From Cynocephalus volans (Eukaryota; Chordata; Mammalia; Dermoptera; Cynocephalidae): a DNA stretch of 64,000 bases. Made by a program: the position numbers and the translations under genes. Numbering within the stretch: position 1 is the first letter of the stretch; each line of letters opens with the position of its first letter. Positions 48,050 through 63,379 of this stretch are shown one piece after another. The DNA lies in contig NC_084472.1 in NCBI RefSeq assembly GCF_027409185.1, forward strand, positions 92,582,427 through 92,646,426, read 5' to 3'. The notes beneath the pieces are model-generated. The model was not told the origin of the DNA. It worked only from the letters and a program-made list of their open reading frames with translations, and searched no databases.

Positions 48050-50540
48050 TTTCTTTAATCATTCACTCATTGAGGGACACCTAGGTTGTTTCCTTATATT
48101 GGCTTCTGTGAGTAATACTTCAAGTGAACATGGGAGTGCAGATATATCTTTGACATATTTAATCCATTTCCATTGTATATATAACCAGAAGTGTGATTAC
48201 TGGATCACATGGTAGTTCTATTTTTAATTTTTTGAGGAACCTCCATACTGTTTCCTCCATACTGATAATGGCTGTATCAATTTACGTTCCCACCGACAAT
48301 GTGCAAATGTTTTCTTTTCTCCACATGCCCACTAATACTCATCTCCTGTCTTTTTGGTTAAGAGCCAACCTAATGGGTACGGGGTGATATCTCATTGTGT
48401 TTTTGATTTATATTTTCCTGATGATCAGTGATATTAAGGACATTTTTATAAATCTTTTGGCCATTGTTATATCTTCTTCAAAAGTATATCTATTGAGGTT
48501 CTTTGCCCATGTTTTTAATTGGTTTATTTGAGTTTTGTTATTGAGTTTAAATTTCTTATATATTTAGGGTATTAACCCCTTAACAGATATTTGGTTTGCA
48601 AATATTTTCTCCCATTCTTTAGGTTGCCTCTCCCTTTTGTTGATTGTTTGCTGTTCAGAATATATTAGTTTAATGTGGTTCCACCTATTTATCTTTGCTT
48701 TTGTTGCCAGTGCTTTTAATGTCAAATCCTAAAATCATTGCCAAGACCAATGTCAATGAATTTATTTCTTGTATATTCTTCCAGGAGTTTTACACTTTTA
48801 CATCTTATATTTAAGTCTTTAATCCATTTTGAGTTGATTTTTGTGCAGGGTGTAACGTAAGAGTCCAATTTTATTTTTTTGCATGTGAATATACAGTTTT
48901 ACCAAACCATTTACTGAAGAGACTATCCTTTCCCTACTATGTATTCTTGGCTCCTTTATTGAAGATTAGTTGACCATATACATGTGCATTTATTTCTGGG
49001 CTCTCAGTTCATTTCCATTGGTGTATTAGCTTATTTTTATGCAAGTACCATACTGTTTTCATTACTACAGATTTGTAATATAGTTTGAAATAAGGAAGTG
49101 TGATGCTTCTCCCTTTGTTTTCCTTTCTCAAGATTACTTTGGTTATTTGGAGTGTTTTGAAGTTCCACACAAATTTGAGTATATATTTTTTTCTATTTCT
49201 GTGAATTATGCCACTGGAATTTTGGTAGAAATTGCACTGAATTTGTAGATTAATTTGAGAAGTATGAATGTTTTAACAATACTAACTCTTCCAATTTATG
49301 AAAACAGGATATCTTTCCATTTACTTGTGTTTTCTTCAATTCTTTTTATAAAAGTTTTATAGTTTTCAGTGTACAGATCTTTCACCTCCTTGGTTATATT
49401 TATTGCTAAGCAGTTTTTAATAATATTGTAAATGAGATTGCTTATAAATTTATTTTTCAGATAATTTGTTGTTAGCATATAGAAACATTACTAATTTACA
49501 TATGTTGGTTTTTATCTTGCAACTTTACTGAATTTTTTTATTAGTTCAACAGTTTTGGTACAGTCATTAGAGATTTTCACATATAAGATCTGGCCACTTG
49601 CAAAGAGAGATGTTTTTACTTTTTCTTTCTATCTTCCTTTCCTTTTTTAAAAATTTTATTTATTTATTATTATTATTATTTTTTTTTTTTTGGATGGCTG
49701 GCTAGTATGGAGATCTGAACACTTGACTTTGGTGTTATTACACCATGCTCTAACCCAGTGAGCTAACCAGCCAGCCCTCACTTTTACTTTTTCCTTCCCA
49801 ATTGTTTTTTTTCTCTTGCCTAATTGATATAGCTAGGACTTCCTGTACTATCTTGAATAGAAAGGATGAGAATGAGCATCCTTGTTTTGTCCTTGGTCTT
49901 ATAATTTTTATTCTTTATTCTGTTAGTATGGTGTATTGTGTTAGTTGATTTGTGTATTTGGAACCATTCTTGCATCCCTGGGATAAATCCCACTCGATCA
50001 TGGTAAATGATCCTTTTAATGTACTATTGAATTTAGATTCCCAGGATTTTGTTGAAGATTTTTGCATCTGTAATCTTGTGGGATACTGGCTTATAATTTT
50101 ATGTTCTTCTGGTGTCCTTCACAAGCTTTGATGTAAGAATAATAATGGTTGTAAAATGAGTTTGTAATTGTTTCTTTCTCATCTGTTTTGGAAAAGTTTG
50201 TGAAGGATCGCTATTAGTTCTTCTTAAATGTTTAATAGAATTCACCAATGAAGCCATCTAATCCTCGGCTTTTTATTTTGTTGGGAGGTTTTTGGTTATT
50301 GATTCAATCTCCTTACTCATTCTTGATCTGTTTAGGTTTTTTTATTTCTAGGAACTTATCCATTTCTTCTAGGTTAAGAATTTACGTGTATAATTGCTCA
50401 TAGCAGTCTCTTAAAATAATTTGTGTTTTGGCAATATCAGTTGTAATGTCTTATCTATCATTTAGTTATTTTTTTACTATTTTACTTTTTAGTTTTTTTA
50501 TTTTAACCTCTTTTTTACTTTTTTACTTTTTTTTTATTGT
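48050..50540 (-). mobile_element. Old L1, antisense, 3' half
   Basis: Antisense ORF2 C-terminal to RT DNA: taggttgtttccttatattg, gcccatgtttttaattggtt, ccttttgttgattgtttgct and tcttccaatttatgaaaaca. The only open remnant is 49296-49478 (60 codons, ending in an ITKEVKDLYTENYKTFIKRI-type block). Interrupted by the SINE at 49626-49776. It ends in a T-rich patch near 50460-50540. Confidence 0.8.
49626..49776 (-). mobile_element. tRNA-Ile SINE with AAT-rich tail
   Basis: The minus-strand tRNA body spans 49776 to 49692, then a poly-A plus (TAA)n tail (49640-49691 on plus as att repeats and poly-T). Exact 12-bp flanks ttttactttttc at 49614-49625 and 49782-49793 are the target-site duplication, and L1 text continues on both sides. 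Confidence 0.88.
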
Positions 50541-50547
50541 AACCTCT

Positions 50548-50713
50548 CAAAAATGTCATTGGAATTTTAATCTGGATTGCATTGAATTTGTATACCACTT
50601 TGGGTAGTATGGACATTTTCACAATGTTAATTCTTCCAATCGAAGAGCATGGAATATCTTTCCATCTTCTAGTATCCTCTTTAATTTCTCTCAACAGTGG
50701 TTTGTAGTTCTCT
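50548..50713 (-). repeat. 166-bp duplicate of L1 ORF2 segment 52206-52371
   Basis: The two blocks differ at about three positions by eye. They begin aaaatgtcattggaatttt and end at the caacagtggtttgta segment. Left and right contexts differ completely, with boundaries at about 50548 and 50713. Confidence 0.88.
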
Positions 50714-52225
50714 CAGTATACATTATAGTTGACTTTCACATCCCTTTACCCGTTCTTCTTTCCCCCCTGTAATCACCCCATTACATCATATCTGTTCACT
50801 TGTCTTAATAAATTCAAGGAATTGTTGGGATTGTTGTGTCTTGTTCCCTCCTCAACCCTTTATTTCTTTCTATATTTATTTATTTTTAGCTCCCACAAAT
50901 AAGTGAGAATATGTGGTATTTCTCTTTCTGTGCCTGACTGGTTTCACTTAATATAATTTTCTCTAAGTCCATTCATGTAGTTGTGGATGGAAGCATTTCA
51001 TTCCTTTTTATAGCACAGTAGTATTCCACTGTGCAGATATACCACAGTTTCCTTATCCACTCATATGATGGTGGACATCTGGGCTTGTTCCAACTCTTGG
51101 CTATTGTAAATAGTGCTGCAATAAACATAGGAGTACATGTATCCCTTCAGCATGTTGATTTCTATTCCTATGGGTATATTCCCAGCAGTGGAAGAGATGG
51201 GTCACATGGTAGATCTATCTGCAATTGTTTGAAGAACCTCCATACCACTTTCCATAAAGCCTGCACCATTTTGCAGTCCTACCAACAGTGTATGAGAGTT
51301 CCTTTTTCTCTGCAATCTCTCCAGTACTTATCATTCTCAGTTTTTTGGATATTAGCCATCCTAACTGAAGTAAGACGGTATCTCAAAGTAGTTTTGATTT
51401 GCATTTCCCGAAAGCTGGGTGATGTTGAACACTTTTTCATGTGTCTGTTGGCCATTCATATATCTTCCTTTGAGAAATGCCTATTCCGTTCCTTTGCCCA
51501 ATTTTAAATTGGGTTATTTGGCTTATGCTTTAAAGTTGTTTTAGTTCCTTGTATATTCTGGCTATTAACCCTTTGTAAGATGTATATTTTGCAAATATTT
51601 TCTCCCAATCTGTTGGTTGTCTTTTCACTCTGTTGATTGTTTCTTTTGCTGTGCAGAAGCTTTTTAGTTTGATATAATTCCATTTGTTTATTTTTTTATT
51701 CAGTTGACTGTGCTTTTGGAGCCCTGTTCATGAAGTCTGTACCCAATCCTACTTCCTGGAGTGTTTCCCCTATGTTTTCTTTAAGTAGTTTTATTGTTTC
51801 ATGATGTATATTTAATTCTTTAATTCTTTTTGAGTGGATTTTGGTACAGGTGAGAGGTACAGGTCTAGTTTTATTCTCCTACATATAAATATCCAGTTTT
51901 CCCAGCACCATTTACTGAAGAGGCAGTCTCTTCCCCAATGTATAAATTTGGTGCCTTTGTCAAAGATCAGATGGCTGTAGGTGTATGGGCTGATTTCTGG
52001 GTTCTCTATTCTATTTCATTGATCTGTGTGCCTGTTTTTATGCCAGTACCATGCTGTTTTGGTTATTATAGCTTTGTAGTATGGTTTAAAGTAAAGTACT
52101 GTTATGCCTTCAGCTTTATTTTTTTGGCTCAGGATTGCTTTGGCTATGCATGGTCTTTTGTTACTCCATATAAATGTCTGGATAGTTTTTTCCATTTCTG
52201 AGAAAAATGTCATTGGAATTTTGAT

Positions 52226-53403
52226 CTAGATTGCATTGAATTTGTATACCACTTTGGGTAGTATGGACATTTTCACAATGTTAATTCTTCCAATCGAAGA
52301 GCATGGAATATCTTTCCATCTTCTAGTATCCTCTTTAATTTCTCTCAACAGTGGTTTGTATTTCTCTTCATAGAGATTTTTCACATCCTTGGTTAACTTT
52401 ATTCCTGAATATTTTATTTTTTTGGTGGCTATTGTAAATGGGCAGGCTTTCTTGATTTCTTTTTCTGCATGTTCATTGCTGGAGTATAGAAATGCTACTG
52501 ATTTTCGTGTGTTGATTTTGTATCCTGCAACTTTGCTGAAATCATTTCTCAACTTTAAGAGTTTTTTTTGTAGAGGCTTTTGGTTGTTCAATATATAGGA
52601 TCATATCATCTGCAAACAGGGACAGTTTGACTTCATCTTTTCCAATCTGGATCCCCTTTATTTCCTTCTCTTCTCTGATTGCTATGGCTAGACCTCTAAC
52701 ACTATGTTGAATGGGAGTGGTGAGAGTGGGCATCCTTGTCTAGTTCCTGTTCTTAAGGGAAAATCTTTCAGCTTTTCCCCACTCAGGATGATATTGACAG
52801 TGTGCTTTAATTATTTTGAGATACTTTCCATTTATGCCTAACTTGTAGAGAGTCTTTATCATGAACAAATGTTGAATTTTGTCAAATGCTTTTTCAGCAT
52901 CAATAGAGATGATCATGTGGTTTTTGTCTTTGCTTTTATTGATGTGGTGTATCTCATTTATTGATTTGCTTATGTTGAACAAACCTTGAGTCCCTGGGAT
53001 GAACCCCACTGATCATGGTGTATAATTGTGTGTGTGTGTTGCTGTATTCTGTTAGCTAGTATTTTATTGCATATTTTTATATTAAGGATATCGGCCTGTA
53101 GTTTTCTATTTTTGATGTATCTTTGTCTGGTGTTGGTATCAGGGTGTTGTTTGCCTCACAGATTGAGTTTGGGAGAATGGCTTATGTTTCAATCTTTTGG
53201 AATAGTTTGCAGAGAATATGTATCAATTCCTCTTTGAAGGTTTGGTAGAACTCTGCAGTGAACCCATTCAGTCCTGGGCTTTTCTTTGTTGGAAGCCTTC
53301 TGATAACAGCTTCAATCTCTTTTATTGTTATTGGTCTGTTCAGATTTTCTACATCTTCTTGGCTCAGTTTTGGTAATTTGTATACATCCAGAAATTTATC
53401 CAT
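52226..53403 (-). pseudogene. L1 ORF2 reverse-transcriptase region, frameshifted
   Basis: Open blocks in order on the minus strand: 53182-53403 ([20 protein letters not shown]), 52740-53009 ([19 protein letters not shown]), 52542-52733 ([15 protein letters not shown], the RT catalytic motif) and 52226-52591 ([20 protein letters not shown], then [20 protein letters not shown]). Neighbouring blocks are in different frames. An ORF2 of this family normally runs without interruption for more than 1,200 codons. Confidence 0.85.
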
Positions 53404-53978
53404 TTCCTCCAGATTTTCAAATTTGTTGGCATTTAGTTGTTTATAGTAGTCTGTAATGATTTCTAGTACTTCTGAGGTATCAGTTGTAATATCACCTTTT
53501 TCATTTCTAATTTTTGTTATTTGGATCTTCTTTCTTCTTAGTTATCCTTGCTAAAGGTTTGTCAATTTTATTTATATTTTCAAATAACCAACTTTTTGTT
53601 TCATTGATCTTTTGTATCATTCTTCAGGTTTCTATCATTTAGTTCTGCTCTGATCTTAATTATTTCTTTCCGTCTACTAACTTTGAGTTTGGATTGTTCT
53701 TGTTTTTCTAGTTCTTTAAGGTGATGTGTTAGGTTGTTTATTTGCCATCTTTCCATTCTTCTGAAGTAAGCATTTAATGCGATAAATTTCCCCTTTAATA
53801 TTGCTTTTGCAGTATCACAGGTTTTGGTATGATGTGTCATTATTTTTACTAATTACAAGAATTTTTTTGATTTCCTGTTTAATTTCTTCTTGGACCCATA
53901 TGTCATGAAGTAGAATGTTATTTAATTTATATGTGTTCGTATAGTTTCCAGAGTTTTGTTTGTTATTGATTTCTAATT

Positions 53979-54520
53979 TTAATCCATAGTGATCTGAAAA
54001 AATGCATGGAATAGTTCCATTTTTTTAAATTTGTTGAGACTTGCTTTGTGAACTAACATGCAGTCTATCCTGGAGTATGTTCCATCTGTTGATGAGAAGA
54101 ATGAATTTTCTGAGGTTGCCAGATGGAATGTTCTGTAGCTATCTGCCAAGTCCAATTGGTCTAAAGTGTTGTTTAGATCTTGTGTTTCTCTGTTGATTCT
54201 TTGCCTAGATGATCTGTCCAATGTTGAGAGTGGGGTGATTGGGTCTTATGGTGTTAGAGTTTACCTCATTCTTTAGATCTAATAGTTTTTGCTTTGTAAA
54301 TCTGACTGCTCCAACATTGGGTGCATATATATTTATGATTGTTATGTCTTCTTGATGTATAGTTCCTTTTATCATTATATAGTGGCCTTCTTTATCTCTT
54401 TTCATGGTTTTTGGTTTACAGTCTATTTTATCTGATATAAGACTAGCTACTCCAGCTCGTTTTTCATTTCTAGTTGCATAGTATATCTTTTTCCATCCTT
54501 TCAGTCTTAGTCTGTATGTG
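53979..54520 (-). pseudogene. L1 ORF2 endonuclease region, frameshifted
   Basis: Fragments 54205-54405 (YIMIKGTIHQEDITIINIYA) and 53979-54221 (GTYSRIDCMLVHKASLNKF, the SRID motif of the APE-type endonuclease) lie upstream of the RT blocks in correct order. Confidence 0.8.
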
Positions 54521-55436
54521 TGTCTTTATAGGTGAGGTGAGTCTCTTGAAGGCAGCATATTGTTGGGTACATCTTTTTAATCCAGTCAGTCAGTCTGTGT
54601 CTTTTGAGTGGAGAATTTAATCCTTTTACATTTAGAGTTATTATTAAAAGGTGTTGATTTACTTTTATTTTATTGATTTTTATTTTTTAAAAATCATTTT
54701 ATTGATTTTTGTTTAGATATGTGAAGTATCTCTTGTTCCTTTCTTTCTGATTTTCTGTTTGTCTTCTATGTTTATTGGTATCTTGGGGTGGTAGAATAAA
54801 CTATTTTTTCTCTTTATTGTCAGTATTTTTGTTTTACTGGTAGGTTTTTCTTTCTTGAGTATTCATGTCAGTGATTTTTGCTTTTCAGGTATCAAACCCA
54901 GTACTGCCATGAGAATTTCTTGTAAGGCTGGTCATGTGATAGTGAAGTCCTGCAGTCTTCATTTGTCTGAGAAATATACCATTTGTCCTTCATTTTGGAA
55001 GGCTATCCTTACTGAGTAAAATATTCTTGGCTGGCAATTTTTGTCCTTTACTATTTTGTATATATCATCCCATTCTTTTCTGGCTTTTAGAGTTTCTGAT
55101 GAAAAGTCTCATGTTAGTCTGATGGGGCTCCCTTATGAGTGACTTGCCACTTCTCTCTTGCAGCTTTTAAGATCCTCTCTTTGTCTTTGAGTTTTGCCAG
55201 TTTGACTATAGCATGACTTGGAAATGACCTTCTTGGGTTAAATATGCTTGGGGATCTTTGGGCCTCCTGAATCTGAAGATCTGTGACTTTCCCTATACCT
55301 GGGAAATTTTATGCTATTATTTCAATGAATATGTTTTCAATGCCCTTTCCTTTTTTCTCCCTTCTGGAATACCCAAGATTCAGATATTTGAGTGCTTAAA
55401 ATTGCCTCTTATCTCTCTTAGATTTTCTTCAGTTTT

Positions 55437-55992
55437 TTAAATTCTTTTTTCTTTTTTCTGGTCTGCCTCTGTTAGTTCATACAGTCTGTCTTCAAGGTCA
55501 GAAATTCTCTCTTCTGATTGTTCAAGTCTGCTGGTTAGACTCTTTGTTGTGTTTTTTATTTCATTGAATGAATCCTTCAGCTCCACAAGTTCTGGTACAT
55601 TCTTTTTTGGGGCATTGATTTCTTTGTACATTTCTTCTTTCAGGTCCTGTATATATTTTTTTAATTTCATTGTGTTGTCTGACTGAGTGTTCTTGTATCT
55701 CATTTAGTTTCCTTAGAATTGTTGCTCGAAATTCCATGTCAGTAATTTCAAGGACTTCCTGTTCTACAAGATCTAGAGTTTGAGAGTTACTATTTTCCTT
55801 TGGTGGTGATGTACTTTCTTGATTTTTCATATTTCTGGTATCATTCCTTTTGTGTTTAATCATTGTGTCTGGGAGTGTCATGGTCCACTCATTCCACCCT
55901 GAGGGCTGGCCTGGATCCTGAAGGGATGGCCAATTCTGGGCAATGGGGACTAGCCTAGGCTGGGCATCCCTGACACCTGCCTGTTCTGGCAT
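55437..55992 (-). pseudogene. L1 ORF1 N-terminal and coiled-coil region
   Basis: Two overlapping frames: 55561-55992 (N-terminal part, with PPKENSNSQTLDLVEQEVLE) and 55437-55703 (coiled-coil heptads ending SRLEQSEERISDLEDRLYEL). The RRM and C-terminal parts toward 54620 are broken. In intact L1 elements ORF1 encodes the RNA-binding trimeric protein. Confidence 0.75.
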
Positions 55993-56214
55993 GGCTGTCT
56001 CAGGGCATGTGGGCCTGGCAACTCTCTGGGCTCTCTATGCGGCAGGCACTGGCCTGGGATGGTATTCCTGCAGCACGTAGCTCCTGTCTGTTCTGGTAGA
56101 GCTCTTGGGCCTCATTTTTTTGCTTTTTAATAGTTGCAAATTGGTTGATCTGTGGGAGAGAGCGATGCTAGGAACCGTCTACTCGGCTCTCTTGACTGGA
56201 AGCCCACTCTGAAT

Positions 56215-56405
56215 ATCAATAAAGAGATAGAAATTGTGTCAAAGAACCAAATGGAAAATCTTCAAATGAAAAATACAATTACCAAAATGAAAAACTTCAT
56301 AAAGGAGGTCAGTAGAAGATTTGAACTGTCAGAAGCAATAAGGCAAACTGAAGATATCTTATTAGAGAGGAAACAATCTGAAGAAAATAAACAAGAAAAA
56401 TAAAA
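56215..56405 (+). mobile_element. L1 ORF1-like coiled-coil fragment, sense
   Basis: The plus frame 56152-56403 contains VSKNQMENLQMKNTITKMKN, an ORF1-type coiled-coil repeat pattern, in the opposite orientation to the L1 that ends at 56205. It is probably an older copy into which the antisense L1 inserted. Confidence 0.5.
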
Positions 56406-56409
56406 ATTA

Positions 56410-58880
56410 AAAGTAACTCAGAGAAATACATGAGTCACTCTGAACCAGCAGATTGAAATCTTTCCTTGCTTAAAAAAAAATTACCAACAAACAACTCTTT
56501 GAATATTACTTCTGTTCTATTCTCTCATTTTGCTATCTCAGGGCCACCAATATTAGGGATGTTAGAAATTTTTGTATTCCACACATCTCTTCTTTTTTCT
56601 GCTTTTGTTCTGTGTGCTTCAGTGTGGGGACTTTTGCATTGACCTGTCTTCCAGTTATGTAATTTTGTAATCTAATCCATCCACTCTACTGTTCAATCTA
56701 TGTACTGAGTTCTTATATTATATTGTAATTTTTTAGCTTTAAAATATTCATTTATTTCCAATTCTCTATGGATTTCAACATTTATTTTCTTATATTTTGT
56801 ACATTTCTTCTATTTTAAAATGTTTTAATCATAGTCATTTTTTTCACTCACTCATGCTCCACTGTATGGATTATCTTGACACTTATGGTTTCTTCTTTTG
56901 TTTCATTCCTACTTCTATTCTCTAAAACTAGGTCATTTTTTTTTTTTTACTTTAGTGTGTATGGGAATGTTTTATCATATGCAGGTAACTGTGTATTAAA
57001 AAAGAGAGAGAGAGATACTCCAGGTGGCTCCATGAGAAATGTCTCCCTATTTTCTTTTCAGAACGATAAACTGAGGAGTCAATTACCAAAATCCATTGTG
57101 GATTAAACTAGGCCAGAAGTGAGTGAGTTTTTAGTAAATCTTGGACTAATACTCCATCACTTACATTGCTCAGGTCTGGACCAGTTAGACTTTCAACTGG
57201 GACTCTATCTCCTCAGCTCTGAAAGATTGTAAGGATTAATCTATATCACAACCCAGTTCTCCAGCCTCTTGCCACATGCAAGGTAAAAATCAGATGTGTC
57301 TTAACAAAAAGCATCCTAACAGAAAGACAGCACATGTGCTTGAGTCAAGCCACCTTTTACTATGTTTTATGTCCAAAATATACCATGATTTTAGGATGCC
57401 ATGCCTTTTCAGAAATTTCAGACTAGCTCACCAGCATCCCACAAAGCCCCCAAATTCAGAAAATGTGACTTGGGGAAAAATGATTATGAATTAAGGCCCC
57501 CAAATGTCTAATTTATGAATCTAGTCCTGTGTAGTAACTAAGAGGACTGCTGGTTTCTCCTGATCTCAGCAGAGGTCCTCCGACTGGGCAAAGCCTAATC
57601 CACAATTCACACCCAGTGTCAGCTCCAGACGAAAAACTTGCTGGAACAGTCACCTCACTTCAAAATTGTTTCCATGCCTGAAATTTTAGTTCATCCAGTC
57701 TTCCATGCTTCCACACCTCTCTGAAGCCCTTAAAATATGGAATTTACACTTTAATCAGGATTTTCCATAGAATTGTATCTTTCTTATCCTACATTATAAT
57801 CAAAGTTACAAAGAAGTTGAGTGGTAAGTGTTACTGCTCTCTCTTTACAGATTTTGAAGAAATTCTACCAAGTTTAAAACATTTCCCCAATACAGGAAAA
57901 GTGCAGTAGGGTCAAAACTTCAAAAGCTTTAATATCTGACTCTTTCCTCTGTTCTCCATTATACTATGGTAAGCACTGTATCACTCCAATAGTTCAGTCA
58001 CAAAATGAGAAACCTCACCATCGAGATAACCACGAGAGCTAATGATACGATGTGGCTATCACTACTAGGACTGGAGATCAAAGGGGAGAGGTTGGGGTTT
58101 TTTAACCTAGAGCTTTGGAATAGGTGCCATGGTCCTAGGACCACCTCTGAGGACAGGGTACAGCCAATGTGGTGCTGGAGCCTCTGGAATTAAGTGGAGG
58201 CTCGAAGACCTGGGACTCAGAACTGCGAGGGTAAGTTGCTTGGTGGCTGTGCTGGCATCTCTGGGCTGACAGTACTGTTAGTTCCGGGAGTTACTAACTA
58301 CATAGGGTAATAATGTGCAGAGTGAAAGCTACTGCTGCTGCCGAGGTGCAAGCTGGTACTGAGGTGCAAGCTGCCACAGTGACATCAACAGCACTCAGAC
58401 CGTTCTCTAGGTCTCCAGTCTCCCTCTAGCTCCAGTATTGGCAGAAACACACAGAGAGGACTGACAAAGAAGAAATGCAATGCGAAGATTCCCATTCCCC
58501 ATGTGACAGAGCAGAGCAAAAAGGGGAAGGAGGTTGGAGTTGAGGGACAGCAAATTAAAACACACACACCCCAGCCATGAGCTGTGCCTTTGCTCAGGAA
58601 ACACAAAGAGACTAACTCCATGAAAATAAGCCACTAACACTGCTTACAATAATGAAAGGTAGGAATATGCTGGGAATTACCTTTACTTAATGGCTCATGT
58701 TCATGATCCTGAAACATAATAAATCCCTGAGCTTTTGTCACAAGTCTCTGACACATGCAATAACATTTCTATTGCCAATACACTAAAAGTTAATACAGGA
58801 GAAATTTCATTAAGAATTGGGCTTATGTTCTGAAATTGTAAATTTTTTCCCTGCTTTTTCTTAGGTTAAGTTGGAATATT
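56410..58880. other. Intergenic, no gene recognised
   Basis: T-rich left half, then 57000-58640 of mixed composition. A small tandem of gaggtgcaagctg occurs at 58341-58372 and an A/G dinucleotide run near 57003-57014. Short ORFs have no recognised domain. Confidence 0.45.
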
Positions 58881-58885
58881 TTTAT

Positions 58886-61030
<2,145 letters not shown>

Positions 61031-61650
61031 TATGGAGCCACCATGATGGAGCTATTGATAAGAGTGAAAGATGGGGGTGCCGGGGTCACTGCTGATCTTT
61101 CTGCTCCCTTTGAGTTGGGTGTATACAGCATTGATCTTCAGCTGTCTGTCTTCAGGCAGAGTCAATCAGTCAGAACACAGAACTGAAAGAAAAAGAGACA
61201 GCTGGCATTAAAAGTGGGCCAGGATGGAGGAAAAAGAGCAGGGAGTAGGTTCAAAGGGATTAGTGTTTGCCTAAAGACATGACTCAACATACTGCACAGG
61301 ATTTGCTCTTACATACTGGTGAGGCACAGTCAGACTGTGGGTGTACAAAAGAATGACAATTGGCCACAGGTTGATAGTTACTGAACCCTAAGGGCAAATG
61401 GATTCATTATACTGTTCTCTAAATATATGTCTATTTGTGAACATGTCCACAATAAATCAAACAAAAGGGTCTTAATGGAATGGTGAACATATATCTTGTT
61501 TGGATGAGGGAATCTTGATTTACACATGTCGACTTGGAATAAATGGCAATAGTTCTTCATTTCAATTTTAAATGAATAATTATGTGATCACATTGCACAG
61601 AAGAGATATATTAAAAATTTTATATTATTTTTATGGCCCTTAATACAAGG
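61031..61650. other. Upstream flank of the ADAM pseudogene, no gene seen
   Basis: No CpG-rich promoter or TATA feature recognised; ordinary AT-rich sequence after 61300. Confidence 0.4.
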
Positions 61651-61652
61651 GG

Positions 61653-61720
61653 AAGTCAAAAAGTTCATGCAAAGATTCATATTACCTCTTAATTTCATTT
61701 TCCCACAAACTTTTTGAAGT
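61653..61720. mobile_element. Small MITE-like inverted repeat
   Basis: The left arm aagtcaaaaagtt (61653-61665) and the reverse complement of the right arm aactttttgaagt (61708-61720) match at 11 of 13 positions, with 42 bp between. This resembles a mariner/Tc1-type miniature element, family not determined. Confidence 0.5.
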
Positions 61721-61729
61721 ATAGTTCCT

Positions 61730-63375
61730 TACATATAGTTCCGAGCAACGAATCATTACTTGTACTCTCTTCATCCCAAACAAGCAAACTGCAAAGTGTT
61801 AAAGCATCAATTGACTTTCAGAATGATTATTATCTATTGTAATGGATACCTTCATTCAATAAAACAATAAACAGTAGTGGAATTGGTGGGGGAGCACCTT
61901 GGGTTGATAGACAGAATTTACTCAAAGGTGTCCACATTGGATTATACTCCTAAGAAAGGTAACATTTTTCAAAGCCTTGCCCATATAAAATGAAAAGCAT
62001 ATCAAAGTAGCTGGGAAAGTAACAGCTGGAGATGGGAAATATTGAAGGCAAAACCAAGTGCCTGCAGAAATGAAAAGGAAATCAATGAACCCCCCAAATA
62101 GGGAGGAAAGCTTTGGGGAAGGTCATGTTGCTGTGCTGGGGCAAAGGCATCAAGATCTCTGTCATTTTTAAGAGTGTAAAGTAACCAGCTCGTAAGATCA
62201 ACCTTCACATATATTTACCTCATAAATAAAATTATGTAGACATATCTCACATAAAAATACAAGTATAAAATTACCTCAATAAGACAAATGTATTATCACT
62301 TACTTGTGGAAATGAGAAATCTGGTTCTAGCACAGGGCTTGGCTGGCAATACTGATTTGCAGCTCAGTTTGTGAATAAAACATTAATAGAACCACATAAT
62401 ATGCAGACGCTATGCTGCACACTTGGGAAACGTAAACGAATGATACAGGCCTAAAAAGGTTAATAGGCTAGAACATAAATTTAGGCAGAGGTTTGGGGCA
62501 AAGATATACTCCAGGCATCTATAAAAATTGCATTCAATGTTTTACATATGAAATGCCTATTTTTATGTAGTTAGGGAGAGTACCCACAGTCTTCATCAGA
62601 TTATTATGGTAATCAGATTATTAAAGTAATGAGATTAAGAACTGCTAGCCTACTTGGAAAATAAAGAAAACAGGGGAATACCAGGAGGGATCTAAAATAC
62701 ATGGTCAAATACCACTTCCCATAGTAGGTCGCATAAAAATAAAAGATGCCAGATTCAGCATCTGCTATGTCCTGGACCCTGGACACATTTCTCCTTCATT
62801 TTTCTTTTATCTAGATTCTAAGTTTTTTGACCCTGGAATCATTTTCCTGTCACTGATAGAATCTTCCTTTCCTGAAAAGCAACAACCACCTCTTCTCCAT
62901 TTACACTTCTCTCCATAGAGTCCTTATTTTGACTTGGTCTTATACAGATTTGTATCTCAACAAGTGCAGTCCACAGAGGGAGAATTTTCCATTCTCAGAA
63001 TCCCCATATGCCCTGCAAAACAGATGTCTGGTCGTAATTTGCTTTGATTACCAAAGCCACTTCCAAACCAGAAAAGTGGCAGCCATCTCCTATCCATTAC
63101 TTACCTTTCTTCCTTATTCTTACACCAACATTCCAAATCAATCCTGCACAAACCACAAAGAACTGGGTGTATGATTTACTACTTTCTTCTCTGCCAATAA
63201 TCTCGTCCATAGTCTCACTGTGTTTACCAAGCATGTGGAGCACCCACGCAGCACACAGTTGTTTTTTTGTTTTGTTTCGGTTTGGTTTCTCTTCCTATAC
63301 AACTCATCTTTAATGATCTTCAGCAATCGACATATGGCCATATCTCGTACTATATTATCACCTTTGACAGTGCTA
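61730..63375. other. Intergenic, no gene seen
   Basis: Mixed DNA. The overlapping plus ORFs at 62929-63402 show no domain. C-rich stretches near 62740-63130 may be an old LTR but lack recognisable ends. Confidence 0.4.
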
Positions 63376-63379
63376 ACTC

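Larger units (their letters stand above)
50720..56205 (-). mobile_element. L1 retrotransposon, antisense, reaches its 5' end
   Basis: Minus-strand order from right to left is 5' UTR (56205 to about 55990), ORF1 (about 55990-54620), ORF2 (about 54520-51050) and a 3' region to 50720. The 5' end aligns with the starts of copies A and B (minus-strand ttccagtcaag..., cccacagatcaaccaattt). Many stops and frameshifts, so not active. No poly-A or clear target duplication was found at the left end, so that end may be rearranged. Confidence 0.85.

Noticed and set aside
51031..51507. 158-codon plus ORF
   Set aside because: Antisense reading of the L1 ORF2 C-terminus; similar shadows appear at 11174 and 48193.
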